From contig OZ038321.1 of NCBI GenBank assembly GCA_964035795.1, positions 20,397,958 to 20,461,957 on the forward strand: a stretch of 64,000 bases of DNA, read 5' to 3'. The notes below the pieces were generated by a model. The model was not told the origin of the DNA. It did not search any database and was given only the letters and a program-made list of their open reading frames with translations. Positions within the stretch are counted from its first letter, which is position 1; every line of letters begins with the position of its first letter. Below are positions 44,878 through 57,638 of the stretch, one piece after another. Position numbers and translations under genes: made by a program. This stretch comes from Pterobdella sp. o SKG-2022. Its lineage: Eukaryota; Annelida; Clitellata; Hirudinida; Piscicolidae.

Positions 44878-45020
44878 GTGTGGATGAATATTCGGCTGAA
44901 AGAATAGATGAAAGAATAAATTGATACATAGATGGATAAACCGGTATATAGGGCGTGGATGATTGAAAGGATAAAAAGATGAATTGTTAGCAAGATAGAT
45001 GAATGCATGAGTTGATGAAT
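44878..45020. repeat. Degenerate GATG/GATA tetranucleotide-rich region
   Basis: Plus strand carries many scattered GATGAAT, AGATGAA and GATAGAT-type words over 140 bp. This is a decayed tetranucleotide microsatellite and explains the Ile/Tyr/Ser-rich open frame on the other strand. Confidence 0.55.
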
Positions 45021-46070
45021 TTTTAGAAAAAAATAATATGTTTTAATTAATTCCATCAAAATAACTTATCATGGAAAGGTTATCAACAGAAATCATTGCC
45101 AAAATCGAAAAACAAAACTTCAATCAAGCAATTCAAATAATGTCAATCAACAGCCTAATACACTTTATTAAACTACGAGGAAATTGTTTATAAATATAAC
45201 TTTCCAATCTTCCCTGGAATGAAATTCAACCGAATTTTCGTTTAATTTACTTTTTTGAAATTTTTGTTTATTTTTCAATTGATGCATGAATTATATTTTT
45301 TTGACAGATTCACTTATTTTAAATTAAAGTAACTAATTCTTTTTGAAAACGAAAAAATCTATGCTTTGATCACGTGAGCTTTTAAGAAAATTTACAGCTA
45401 GAAAATAAAAACTTTGTTGATAAATGTTGATTTTTATGAACCTGTGTAAAAGAACAGTGGAAAAATTTAATTAGTAATTTACTACAACACTGGGGCTTGA
45501 AGATATTAAATTGAATAACTTTCAAAGGCGGTCCAAAAAACTACATTTTTTTCACGTGGTTACCCCTGGAATTATAAATGTCATAAAAAACTTCACTTAA
45601 ATTTTCTCGATTTCATTAAATGTTTATAAAAATGAAAAAATTCAAATTGATTTTTTCCACATAAATTCTCAATACTATCAAACAAAGCCATAGAGGCTGA
45701 AAACTTTTGAAATGTCTGCCATTACTCTGAATACAGGAAAGATAGTTTTTTTCAGAAACCCAATGCATTTTTTACTCTGAATTTCTTGGAGTTTTTGAAC
45801 TTTTAAATAAAGTAGTTTGCAGCTATATGTACTCTCCACAAAAACTATAATTTTCGCTAACTACAACCTTATCATGAAGCGTTTTTGGAGTTATTGGAAA
45901 ATTGTTTTAAAAAAAATAAAAATAATTTATAATGCCAAAACCAATCTCAAGAGCCACAAATTATAACGATCTTTTGTTTATTGAGATTCAATAAAATAAC
46001 TCCACAACATTTTTATGTAATTAAAAAATAATGATGAAATAAACATCTTTATATATTTTCATATTAAGCT

Positions 46071-46295
46071 TGGAAAAAATACTTCAACGTAGATGGAGGG
46101 GGAGAGGTCATACACTCAAAAGCCATTGATAACATAACTCGACAGCACTTAATTGAAACCTTCAAGGTATATGAAAAAACAAGAAGTACTCGGGTGAGAA
46201 GCGTAGAAGTTGCCATGAAAAAGATGGATCAGGTGTGGAACTATGATGTACTGGTGCAAGGTTGCAATGGCAGGTGGGGTCTTCAAGGGTTCTAG
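46071..46295 (+). CDS. Unidentified 74-codon open segment, probably repeat-derived
   Basis: A frame with no ATG at its start reads WKKYFNVDGGGEVIHSKAID and on through VYEKTRSTRVRSVEVAMKKM and NYDVLVQGCNGR to a TAG. Its codon use and lower AT content are unlike the flanks. It resembles eroded transposon coding sequence more than a host exon, as no acceptor or donor brackets it well. I cannot name the element. A SINE-like fragment follows at 46668. Confidence 0.35.
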   Translation, partial: WKKYFNVDGGGEVIHSKAIDNITRQHLIETFKVYEKTRSTRVRSVEVAMKKMDQVWNYDVLVQGCNGRWGLQGF

Positions 46296-46667
46296 GTCCT
46301 TCACAGCATAACACGACCAAGACTGCATATTTCAGCTTTAAGACATCGTATGTGTTTGCTTAAATTTTTAAAAATTTACTTGAATACATAATTTTTTTTT
46401 GACATATTTGTTTAAGAAATTAAGTTAACTTTTTTCGAACTTTTTTGAAGCTTTTAAGGAATTACAAAACATCGGAATTTATTTAAACATATACAAATAA
46501 AAAGTTTAATAATGGATCTAATTTACATTTGCTGTTACACCACGAATAATACTTATTTTTCCTAATTATACTTTTATGAATTCTTTAAATTGCTTTCTAT
46601 CCTTCAACACGCGACTTCCCAACAGTGATATAAAAAAACTCTGCGCATGGTAAGGTTACAACCATGA

Positions 46668-46705
46668 TTTCCCAGTGCTTCAACCAAGGTTGACTTTGCC
46701 TTCGC
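46668..46705 (+). mobile_element. SINE body fragment (AAGGTTGACTTTGCCTT core)
   Basis: The sequence gtgcttcaaccaaggttgac followed by tttgccttcgc matches the conserved block that follows the tRNA-like head in a SINE group I recall from cephalopods and other molluscs. The preceding catgatttcccag could be the eroded B-box side. Only about 40 bp is preserved. Confidence 0.45.
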
Positions 46706-47113
46706 TAATACATTCTGATTTAAAAATTTTTTCTATTTACATAACTCATTGTTAATATTTCTGTATAGTTATCATTCTTCGAAAAAATCTTTTAAAATTT
46801 TATACAAATGTGTTTTATTTCTTAAAAATGACCATATAAGTAGAAAAATGTTGAATATTTGATGACAGTCATAAATGATTGTCCAATGATTTTTAATAAA
46901 TTTCCATCAATGAGGCTATTTGCATACACTTTCAAAATAAGTCTTATTTACTCTTTCAAAAATCTGACGATTAATTTCTGGTATATTATTTGATTAGAAT
47001 ATATGTGTTATAAAATGATTTTAATAAGAATACGTTTTTAAAATATTCTTTATGAATTATAATTAGTTGAGAATAGTCTGCAACTAATTTCATTTTTGAT
47101 GAATTAACAAAAA

Positions 47114-47260
47114 CGATTTGAATCAAACAATTTTATTACATGAAGAATAACACGAAGCTTTTCGTAAGTTGAACTCATATTATCAATTAAACAAGTTTGT
47201 ATACTTGATAATGTATAATAGTGTTATTATTTAGTTGATTAAAGTGATTGATTCGAATCG
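47114..47260. mobile_element. MITE copy 2 (same family as 5375-5532)
   Basis: Left end CGATTTGAATCAAACA and right end complement CGATTCGAATCAATCA define terminal inverted repeats. Both continue to an AATAACAC block, and the left arm goes on to GAAGCTTTTCGTAAGTTGAA. Internal sequence shares ATTATCAA and ACTTGATAATG with copy 1. It is about 147 bp long and non-coding, which fits a MITE of an undetermined superfamily. Confidence 0.8.
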
Positions 47261-48469
47261 TTAAAGTTATTTTGTTTTTTTTCTTTGATTCTTTCCGTTC
47301 AAAAACTTTCACTTGAAACTAATTGATACTCCACTGAACATTTTTGAACCATGAAACACTAAAAAGACTTGGGTAAATGACGGATGCTTGCTTGTTTCAA
47401 AATAGCATTGCACCCAGTTTACTATGGCAATAATTTGGAAGGTTTTATCTTAGAGAGTCATGCTTAACTGACCAGGAAGAAGTAATCAACGATACACACT
47501 CAAAAATTGGTTTTTGAACAGTAAAGTTTGTATAAAAATTTAAAAAATTGAATCAAATGTATTTTACTTTGTTCTTGTTGGTTTCTATAAAAGCTTTTTA
47601 TGTTCAAAGATATTCCGGTCAAAAAGCTTTATTTTTTCATTAAGAATAAACCATCATCATGGTTTGATAAAATTTAATGCATAGAGAACCAAGTAGCAAC
47701 TGGGACGCCAATGAACTCAGATTTTTTTGATATATATACAATACCAAAAGTTTTAAAACATTACGAGCTTCAAGATAATTTTCCAAGTGTGTCTTTACGA
47801 AGCCTGAAAGTCTCCGATAGTTCATTTATGATTATTTTCTGTTGTTTGAGGCTCCAATTGTAAGAGTACATAAAATAGAATAATGTAAAAACATAAAAGA
47901 TTGATAAAGGAAAAAATTTCTTTTTTTGAATTCAAAATTCCCAAACAAGCGTGACTTATATAACATAATTTTCAATTTCTTTTTTACCAAGTTCTTTCCA
48001 TTGAATCTAACGGTGCAACTTTGATTTAGGATAAATTTCAAGGTGATTCAGACGTTTAAATTTTACTTAATACTGATATAAATGTTCAAATCGGTTCTAT
48101 TTACTATTATTTTAGCTGTTGGGTGATTATATACCTATAAAACTGTAAATATACAAAATCAAAATCTTCATTTTCTCATGTTTGATAGATTATAATTTAA
48201 AGATTTCTATGAGCATATATAATTTCTCAGCTTAGTACACAAAACTGGAATTTGCAACTCATGAAAGTAATATTGAATTCTCAAGAAAGGATGTTCTTTG
48301 AAGTGAGTCGAAACTCGAGTCATGTGAGTCTTTTTGAATGTGTTGAAGGGACTTCAAAATTGAATGCTGACGTGGATTATTTTAGTAATTTTTGACATCA
48401 AGTTTTTGTTATTATTAAAATAATTTTGAGATTGCTTGTCGTAGTGTCCATGATTTTTTTTCTTCTACA
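47261..48469. other. Gene-poor stretch
   Basis: No supported gene. A minus-strand 44-bp segment near 47757-47800 is bracketed by a good acceptor and a gtaatg donor (reads FVKTHLENYLEA), but nothing adjacent supports it. Confidence 0.35.
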
Positions 48470-48479
48470 TACCCTTATA

Positions 48480-48545
48480 CTATACTATACATAGTTATAT
48501 ACTATACTAAACTTCGTAGATTATTATTCTTATTATTGTACCATC
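48480..48545 (+). mobile_element. LINE 3'-end fragment with (ATT)n tail, copy 3
   Basis: ACTATACTAAACTTCGTAGA followed by TTATTATTCTTATTATTG shares the end motif with 8784-8845. Here the upstream sequence contains a repeated ACTATACTA word, and no coding portion is attached. Confidence 0.6.
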
Positions 48546-50352
48546 AAAACATTTTAAACTTGAGTGTCATACATCTTGATATATTGCTAAAAGAAATTCT
48601 GAAATTTTCTATTCTTAAATGACTTTCAATGAAGATTTTAAATTGATGTATGCTCATACAAATACTACTTGGTGAAATAACTTCCTTCATAGTGAGACTA
48701 TTTCAATAATCTTCCAATACTCTTCCAACGCCTTTAAAAACACATTTATAACTTTCAAGCTTTGTTAAGAAAATTGGAAAAATAACATTGGTATATCTAT
48801 GGAGTTTAATGAAAATCTTTTGTACGCAAAATTGGTGAAAAAATATATTCCTAGCGGATGTGGTAAGAAGGGATTCGAAGATGTTCATTGACATAAGGTG
48901 TATTGATGGATGTTCTCAACGTCTCCAACACTTCATTAAATAATCCAAAGTCATATAAACGCAACTTTTACTTATGAACAAATTCATCGTTGGTGCAGGT
49001 TTTGGAACTTGGAAACTTTGAGAGTTTAGGTGTCATTTTTAGCACCTGTCTTGAGCTTGAGTTGTTTTCCTAGTTGATAAAAAAAATTTTACTCCTAAGG
49101 TGCTATATCAAAATATCATTTGAAACTTTCATCATGAACAACACTACAATGAAGTATTTGAAATTTTGTTTTCACAAATAGTTTCAATTTTTAAAAAATC
49201 GTTTAGAATTAAGTTCAATTTAAATGGAATAAATGAGAAAAGATATTTAAAATATCAACTTGGATGATATATCAAGTCGATTAGTGGATGAAGGTGTTTG
49301 GCTTCCAACCAAGTGCATTGATGATTATTTTTTAAAATTAAAAAAAGTCTATGCATTTCTATCTAACAGTTTGCTTAAAACATAGTTAAAAGGCGATTAG
49401 TTCGTTTATGTATTGGTTCAATGCTATTACTATCATCAAGGGAAATGGACTTGAGAAGATCGTTTGTTTAATTTAATTGAAAAGTATTTAAAAATTTTAC
49501 ATTGCCACAATGCAGCCTATTCGCCTTAATGGTATCTCAAAATGCTTGGGTAAAAAGCTTATCGATTAGTTCCAAATCTTATATCACTTTCCTAAAAAAC
49601 AAAATTTAAAAATAAGATTGAACATGCTAAACAAACAAAAAATATATCAAATGGAGGTAGAAATGCATAAACCATTACTATATCATAAGAAAAAGATTTC
49701 TCACTTTTTTGCGCAATAATTTGTATTTAACAGCTGAAATGGCAAGCTTTTTTTGTTTTAATGTCTACCCAGTTTGATATCATGTCTGAACAAATGCAGT
49801 TGCTTCAATTTTTTATGAAAATTCAACATTTATATAAGGTTTATGTTGTCATGATAACAAAAGTAATTGAAAAATTTAGCCAAGCTTAGATTTAAGGTGC
49901 AGGAATCGAATCCTGGTTACTCTTTTGCGCTTTTGTTTTTTATTACGCCTTTGAAAGTGGTTTTGTAGAATTTGACAAAATTTTATTTGCAACTTTACCT
50001 TCTATTCCAATAGTCAAACATTTGGCTCATTATATCGCTGCATAAAAAACTTTGAAAAATCTTCGAAAAGAAGTTGTTTATATTAAAAAACTCCGTTTGA
50101 CATGACAGCTTCGCATTCTGTGATTTCAAAATTGATTGTTCTTGGTTCTCAGTGATTTGCTTGATTAAGTGTCAATTTTCCACTAAATATCGGATTCCGT
50201 TCGATTATTCCATTAGGCTTATACTCATTTTATTTTACAATAAATACAATCTTCCTTAGAAAAAGACAAAATGGCAGTCGACTAGTTAAATGAATAAAAA
50301 AAAAACAGTGAAATAAGAAAAAAAGAATATTTTTCATTAACTTAGAAAAAAC
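48546..50352. other. Gene-poor stretch with one tRNA-arm-like palindrome
   Basis: The only notable feature is GTGCAGGAATCGAATCCTGG at 49898-49917, which looks like a tRNA T arm or SINE B box. No D or anticodon arm accompanies it at tRNA spacing on either strand. Confidence 0.35.
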
Positions 50353-50414
50353 TTGATTGAAAATTCTTTGTCTGGAATGAACATCTATAAGCAAGCGAGC
50401 ATGCCCCATGCAAA
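50353..50414 (-). CDS. Possible exon c of an unidentified minus-strand gene
   Basis: Acceptor gcttgcggcag and donor gttttt bracket 62 bases whose open frame reads CMGHARLLIDVHSRQRIFNQ. Its incoming phase matches the outgoing phase of the candidate exon at 51488-51569. Not recognised; the donor is weak. Confidence 0.22.
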
Positions 50415-51487
50415 CTGCCGCAAGCATATTTGCAAAATGATTTAATCATTATTAATACCAACATTAATAGAAAGCTCAAATTTGTTCAAATTATATCATA
50501 TTCAAAGTTTATAATCCTCTTCATCTCACCGAACTATTAATCATTGAATGAAAGGTTTGTATTTAACTTTTTTTTATATTCAGTGGTTTTAAACTCTTGC
50601 AAAATTACAGCTTAGTGAAAAATACTTTAAACGTTAAAGCTTCGTTGAGGATCTCAGTTAGTGATATGAATTTCATTAAAAATGTTGAGTTTACGAATAT
50701 TAATGTTTTATAGCCAGATTGAAATTGATTAAGCAAAAAAATTTTTTCATCAAAAAATTTACTAGACAAACAAATATATATTGAAGTCACTAAAACAGCT
50801 GGTTTCTAAAATAATTGAAACGATCTTCAGAAATTTAAATAAATTCGTGTAAAATTATTAATATTTTCCTATTGGAATTTCGGTGAAGATTAGATGTCTT
50901 ATACACATCGGGAGACAGCAATGAATATTTTCGCCATTAATTTTTGGTTTTTTTCACAACAGATTATTGGTTTTACGAAAATAGTTCTCAGTTTTTGACT
51001 TGAACTTGCTTCTTTACACCACACTGGCAACTTCAATATTTATATTGAATGAGTATTACCTCAAAGTGAAACTGAAATAATTTGAAATATAATAAACATA
51101 TGTTTTTTATAGACAAAAATTTTCAACTAGTATTAGATTAGATATCAGTTTAGTATGCTGAAACTTTTTCTGATGCTAAACCGATCAATAAGCAATAAAT
51201 AGCTTATATAACAAACATGCGTGTAAAGTTATTTATAGCTTATACCAACGAAGATTGAATAAATATTTAATATATAACAATATACAATTAATATTTTCAT
51301 AAATTATTTCATTTTTAAAATGTATTACTTTTTTTTCGACTAAAATTGTTTTTTATTTTCTACTATTTCTGGTTATAAAGCTTTGTAAACTTATCAATTT
51401 TAGACAAGTTTCATTAAAATACAACTTTTAGAAAATTTGAGCTAAATAAGGCTTTTTTGATTTGAAGTTAAATTTTAATTCCCTTAC

Positions 51488-51569
51488 AAGGAGTAGCTCC
51501 CTGTGTGGCATTACATAGGCCACAACCAATTTCTATAGTTTGAGCATTGTGGCATCGTTCAATGGCATT
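51488..51569 (-). CDS. Possible exon b, Cys-containing, unidentified minus-strand gene
   Basis: A long pyrimidine run and AG (ttttttttttggag) precede, and a near-consensus gtaagg donor follows, 82 bases of low AT content. The only open frame reads NAIERCHNAQTIEIGCGLCN then ATQGATP. It has three cysteines with CGLC. Composition contrasts strongly with the surrounding AT-rich DNA. No family was recognised; a single-exon repeat fragment is the alternative. Confidence 0.38.
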
Positions 51570-54500
51570 CTCCAAAAAAAAAAATTTTAATAAAACTAAT
51601 GGTATAGGATTATGAATTTAACCAGATTGGAATTTGCTTTCTGATTTTATATATTTTTTATGAGTAACGTGGAATTATATGAATTTCTTAAATAAAGAAT
51701 AAATTTTCAGTGCCTTCGTATTAGTACAGTTAAATTTTTGTGAATTTCAATAAATTTTCTTTTAAAAACGTTCTAGCATCTCATGAGTGGTTTCGTTTGA
51801 AGTGGTAAGTTGGAATCCTTTACGTCAGTTGTCATTTTATTCAACATAAACTGACATTCAGTTGATTTCACGTTTGAATTGTTTTGAACTTAATTAGTTA
51901 TTTATATTAATATTTAATCGAAAACTTACTCAATAATTGACTAGTATGGAGCATAAGGAACCCTATATCATAAATGAATATACATTCGTTTCACATTAGC
52001 AAATGATCACTTGATAATATAAGATTTTGTTACAAAAAGCTTCGTTTTTTAAGTTAATGAATAAATTAATTTCAATTTTTATTTGTTATCACATTATCAT
52101 ACGCAACAAACTTAATATTAATTCATAAATTCCTTACTTGTGAAATTCACTAAACTAAAATTCTCTACAAAACTCAATTTCAATATCATTCAACTTTTTC
52201 TTACTTTATTATTTCGATAGTATTTTATTATTTCTTACTATTACATTCTTTCAATCTTGTTCCATTATTTATCATTATTTTTCAATTTTTATATTATTTA
52301 TAATCAGAACACTAGTAATTAATATTAGATTTACTAAAGACGTCTCTTCCCCAGTAAGACTTTTACGGCCGAAGCAGCATGGGTTATAAATTTTTCTCCG
52401 ACGGGCCAATGTATTTTTGGAAGATGAATTGAAATTTTATAGTTGTTTAATACGATTTATTTATTATAATCTTTTACAAAACCAAGTAAAATTATTATTC
52501 GTAAGGAAAGCAAGTTTTTGTCTTGGAAGTTAATAACTCCGAGTGTGTTTTTAAACAAGTGCCACAAGATACAAACGGCACAGAAATGTTTTATCCACGG
52601 AAGTTTGTTATTAAAAGTTTTCATTTCCATTTTTTCTCATTTTTTTATAATTGAGAAATATTTTTGCGAAATTAAACTGTTAATTTACAAAAATAAATTT
52701 ACAGTGTTTAAGAATATTTAAAAGATAAAACAATCGAGAAAAAAGTTTATGATGTGAATTTCTTATTTTTTCACAAATAAATTATGATTATTTCATAGGT
52801 TTCTTGCTTTTTTTCTAACGAGTTTTTTTGGTTCATATATTTCTTGGCAAAATAAATTACTTTTGATGAAACTAGGTGGTATTTATTAGCATATAATTAT
52901 ATCTAGTAGTTTGACAGAGTATATTAGATACGAAGATTTGCTTGAAAATTTAATCAATGGTTTTACCTAGCTTAATTTGATTGTTGATTGATTGTATAAT
53001 TTAAATTTTTAAAAACTTCATTTCAAAATATGTTTATTCTAATTACTTCATTGATTATTTTATTTTAAATTCAACTTTGCATTTATTAAACATAACATTT
53101 TTCCACTTCAATTCTTGTTTCGATTTTGCTTTTTTATTCATAAAAATCTAATTGGAAAAAGATTTTTTTGGGAGTATAATGATATTACAGCTTTTAAGCA
53201 CATTAGTTAAAATAAAAAAAAAAGTTCAAAACGTTTTTAACACCATTGAAATAGAAAATTCTCGAATATTATGGTATTAATGATAAATGAACTTGGAAAA
53301 TTTTTGACTTTTTTCCACGTAGGCGCTGATTTTTAATAGACAAAATATTCAAAATTGATAGATTTTTTGGCTGCTGTATTATCAAAACTTTACAGCACGT
53401 CATGAGATAAGGTGGAGCATATTAATTTATGAAGGTTCGACATTTCAACCTGATTTAGTGGAGATATTGCTAATAGGAAATTGCATTGTATTGTTTTATA
53501 GTTGGTGTAACTATGCAGGATATAAACTATTTTTAACACACCTAGAAGAAACAAATATTTTTTGGAGTTGGATATCACTCAATTATCGTCAAAAAATCTA
53601 TGTGAAATAAGAAAAACATCATTTTGTAGGGTTTTAATTACTTGAATCCCTCTACTCTTCCTAATACGAAAGCTGAAAAGACTTTAAAAAAAACAGTTTT
53701 AAGATTAAACTTTGAAGTTATTTTAATTTTAATTTATTGAAAAAAAAAAGAATTAGATTTATTATTTAATTGAACAATTTTTAAATATTAATGAATTATT
53801 TATGAGTTATGACTAAGCCAAAGCAGCAATTCATTTATTAAATCATATATAACTTACATTCTGTCAATTTCCTATTATCAAACTTATACTCAATATTTTA
53901 TATAAAAGTTTGATTGAAAATTATTTTGTTGAGTGGGGAAATTAAAACACTAAATAATGAAAAAACAATACATCTCAGAATTTTAGATTTTGAAATATAC
54001 TTTTAGTTTCAACTGATTTAATCATAACTCTTAACCAAAAGATTCATTTCAAACAAAACAAAACTTTTTCAGCGCTGGGATGAGATACATTTATGTTTTT
54101 AAAATATTAGAACTGGTAACATGTGGTAAAAGTCTCAGTTTCGGGGTATACATTATTGATGGAAAATCTCACCTTTGCAGTCTAATGAAGATTGGTATAG
54201 AATTTATTAAAACGAAGTTTTGTAAAAGTTCATGATGTATTCATTTTTTATGTATAGACAGCTTTTCTTTTGAACTCTTTGTGACTATGAAATATTTTTT
54301 CTTTATTCATAACTGTATCTTCGAGTATTTAGGTTTTACAAAAGTAATTATTGGTTGAAAAATGTTTGTTTACAGAAAATTTTTATTGTTTTTTTTTGTC
54401 ATAATCTTAATGTAATCAATCTTCTTTTATCTTTTTGTCCTGCAGTTTTGAGATAAATTTTTGTTAGGCCAATCACTTTGTTTCTGGCTGTTATAAAAAA

Positions 54501-55622
54501 ACCAAAATTATCTCAACAAATTTTAAGTTTTTTGGCTTTAAAAAAAATTAAATTTCCCCAAATCAACAAAGTAGCTTTGAATATTTGTTAATCGCTCTTT
54601 TGTTGTGTTATAACTAATTAAATTTCAACTGAGTGATTATATATTGCCAAAAGCTTGCAAAAAAATATTTATTACTTTCAAAAACTTTCTCAAGATTTTT
54701 TGGTTTTTTAAAGATAAAACTGGACATATCTAAAACAATGGCTTTTTTTTAAATAAATGTATTCAAATTCTTCATATCTTCCTTAATGCTCATCAAATAT
54801 TTCAAAAAATCTATTTTCTGTATCTTTAGCATTCATATTTTATTATCCATAGATTTAAAAAACCAGAACTTCGGATTATATTTTAAAATCTTAAATTTAC
54901 GATAATTTTTTAAAAATCATAAAACTTAAGCACAAACTCAATAATATTTTTTATGAACTTAAAATTTTAAAAATAATTTTTGAAATACGATCTTCTACAA
55001 CTTTCTCTAAATCAAAAAATTATAGCTAGTAATTAAATTTCAATTTTAAAAATCAACCACTTTCTGGAACAACAAATTCTTTTCTTCATGTTATACAATA
55101 CTGTTTTTTCTTGAATGTGCACTCATTTCAAAATGCTTCGGTATTTGAAGTTTATAGAAAAGTATTGATGTACGCACTATTGATTCAGTAACAAAGTGGC
55201 CATATATGATCGAAAGAGGTATATATCACAGTCTATTTATTGTTTTTGTGCAGTTCCAAGAGATTTTTTAGACTTAAATAAAATTGACTTTATATAAATT
55301 CAATTGAATGCAATTTTTCTAATGAAGAAAAAGCTCTTTGAATGTGTGCTTTTCTGCAAATTTATAATAAAAATTGGAGGATGCCATAGAATGCTAAAGT
55401 TTTTATTAAAAAGAGATAAGAACGTATTTAAACTATTTGAGCATTTGAATTATTCAAAATATACGTAAAATGCTTTAAAGAAACGATAAAATTGGATTAA
55501 AAACCTTTAATATCAAAATTTTCTCGTTTTAGAAGCCTTACGAAACTAAATTAAGTACTTTAGCATGCATAGTGAATTTCGTTGAAGTTTGATATAAAGA
55601 AAAAAAACGAAACTGTATTTAC
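51570..55622. other. Gene-poor stretch
   Basis: Very AT-rich with no supported exon, RNA gene or repeat that I could match elsewhere in the window. The section 52010-52060 shares a short aaaagcttcg word with the MITE arm and might be a worn third copy. Confidence 0.4.
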
Positions 55623-55663
55623 CTTCGGCAAACCATGAAAAATCATTGATCTAATAAACTGAT
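55623..55663 (-). CDS. Possible exon a of an unidentified minus-strand gene
   Basis: A 41-base micro-exon candidate with acceptor cttgttgttcag and donor AAG|gtaaat, both strong. Of the three frames only one is open, reading QFIRSMIFHGLPK. Its outgoing phase 0 fits the incoming phase of 51488-51569. The distance (4 kb) and short length keep confidence low. Confidence 0.3.
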
Positions 55664-56914
55664 CTGAACAACAAGTTTTAGCATGCGGGTATAGCGAAAT
55701 CAAAAAAAAAATGCCGTGTAAAAACTGAAAAAACATTTTAATTAGAAAATTACTCAAAGTTAGTGTTGTTATAAAATTTTAAATCAACATTTGAGAATAA
55801 GAAAAACGATTATCCATAGAAGGGAAACTCGTCGAAAAAAAAAAGCTTTTAAAAGACACCATAAACAAACAAAATTTCAACCTTTTTCTACCAAGAAATG
55901 CCACTTCTGAAACTTTGGACCAATTCAACTTGTTATATCTGAGCGATATAACAGGAATAAAAAAATAAACAAACTTTAAAACTTAATGCTATAAAAACCA
56001 TACTTAGACGTTTCATTTTTAAGTTTTAATTATACACTGTTTTCTATATTCAGTATTCTTATTCAAAAGTAAGTAGAAGCTCTAAATCGTTAGCCGATAC
56101 TCAAGTTTCCGAATGGAAAAAACTTAACTTAAGACTAAGAAGCGAAATTTGTACCAATTTACAAAATTGCAATAAGCTGTCTTTTTCCTAATGACCAGCA
56201 CTTTACTCAGATGACACAAATTCTCACATGCACCATCATCGTGGTAATTTCAAATTCTTGTTTTACTAAATCGAAAGTAACATTCAAAATTTATACATTA
56301 TAATAATACATAATATTCACAAATCAATAAGAGAAGAACTGAAAGCATCTGATTACACTACAGCATCAAACCTCAGAATAATTCATCAATCATAAACGAC
56401 TGAAATGGCATTTGAAAGTATGAATTATCTCTATTGCATGTATGAAACATTATCAGATATGGTGGGCAGCCTGGTATTTATATGGGTAGTTAAAATGTGT
56501 TTGTTAACGTTTAAATAAGAAAGAATTGCTTTTATTGTTAAAAATATAAATAAATTTTTTAGAATGTTTTTTCGAAATTCAATCAATTTGTTATGAAAGC
56601 GCTTATTAGCTAACTTCTTCTTGATTTACAAAAATAGAAAATTGAATAATGTATAAAAGGTTTGATAAATAAGACAAGCTAAAATATTGTGTAATTAGAG
56701 ATCTTATTTTATTATTAAGATTTAAGATTGAGTATCTTATCTAGATATTAGTATGAAAAATGCATTATCAAAGACAAAAAAATATATATATATAATTGAT
56801 ACAAGATTAATACAAAATTAATATAAATCAATATAAAATCTTTCGTATTTATTTTTTTTAATTCGAATATTTTGACCAAAACAAAAAGCTTTGGTTTCAA
56901 ATAAAAAAGTTAGA
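55664..56914. other. Gene-poor stretch before the assembly gap
   Basis: AT-rich, with a short TA microsatellite near 56782-56796. No gene seen. Confidence 0.4.
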
Positions 56915-57114
56915 NNNNNNNNNNNNNNNNNNNNNNNNNNNNNNNNNNNNNNNNNNNNNNNNNNNNNNNNNNNNNNNNNNNNNNNNNNNNNNNNNNNNNN
57001 NNNNNNNNNNNNNNNNNNNNNNNNNNNNNNNNNNNNNNNNNNNNNNNNNNNNNNNNNNNNNNNNNNNNNNNNNNNNNNNNNNNNNNNNNNNNNNNNNNNN
57101 NNNNNNNNNNNNNN
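56915..57114. other. Assembly gap (200 N)
   Basis: Exactly 200 undetermined bases, a conventional placeholder length, so the real size is unknown. A LINE fragment abuts its right edge, which suggests that repeats caused the break. Confidence 0.99.
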
Positions 57115-57320
57115 ATAGTTTTTGCCTTCCAGTTAATGCAAAAATAGGTATAAGCTTTTCTAATATATATTTTGGACCGGCTTTTAACCTACATTTAACT
57201 ATAAGTAATAAAATTTTATATACAACTTTATCCCTCACTTTGAGCCAATGTAAATTTTTCAAAACCGGACAAAAACTTCCTTGTGCCTGTAGTTAATCCG
57301 ACTGTAGTATTGATAAGAGA
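57115..57320 (-). pseudogene. LINE (CR1/L2/Jockey-like) reverse-transcriptase C-terminal fragment
   Basis: On the minus strand FCPVLKNLHWLKVRDKVVYK followed by ILLLIVKCRLKAGPKYILEK and LI matches the LHWLPV-RD-YKILLL-K-P-YL-LI block near the end of non-LTR retrotransposon ORF2. Just upstream, in another frame, LTTGTRKFLSG matches the RLVTGTRKFDH block, so a frameshift separates them. The fragment runs into the gap. It is better preserved than the remnant at 25380-25925 and belongs to a different or younger lineage. Confidence 0.8.
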
Positions 57321-57376
57321 CTGGACTCTACACTGCTGCTTTTCAGGTAACCTAGCTAGCAATTTGTTGCAATAAT

Positions 57377-57638
57377 GTGTAGCAGGTATCAAAAACTACT
57401 ACTTTGGTATCGTTGTCAGATAATCCAAGTTGACAACAGCAAGGCAAACTGTCTTAATGTGAGAACTGCGCGCTTTGAATTCAATAACTTCAAGTTGGAG
57501 ATTAGCTCGGATCGGCAGCCCTTGTAAGTTTTCAAAAAAAAAGTGACTCATTTTATAATTCACGCTATAAGTAGTATTAATAATCTAGGTCGACTGTTTT
57601 CAACCCTAGTTATTGAGACATGTATAGCAGTATAATCT
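57377..57638 (+). repeat. Dispersed repeat R1, copy 2 (plus)
   Basis: Homologous to 7042-7300 in inverted orientation. Best-kept blocks are GGTATCGTTGTCAG, TTGACAACAGC, AAGTTGGAGATTAGCTCGG, AATAATCTAGGTCGACTG and GACATGTATAGCAGTATA. It begins about 60 bp beyond the LINE fragment, on the opposite strand to it. Confidence 0.75.

Noticed and set aside
44784..45059. 91-codon minus-strand frame rich in Ile, Tyr and Ser
   Set aside because: It is the complement of a degenerate GATG/GATA tetranucleotide region, and the repeat explains the open frame.
49898..49917. tRNA gene suggested by a T-arm-like palindrome
   Set aside because: No acceptor, D or anticodon arms fold at tRNA spacing on either strand; at most SINE debris.
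50890..50905. TCTTATACACATC resembles part of the Tn5/Nextera mosaic end
   Set aside because: Only 13 bases match and the rest of the 19-bp end differs; in AT-rich DNA this is plausible by chance and there is no adapter continuation.
52010..52060. Third MITE copy
   Set aside because: Only a short AAAAGCTTCG word and an ACTTGATAAT word are shared; no paired inverted ends could be defined.
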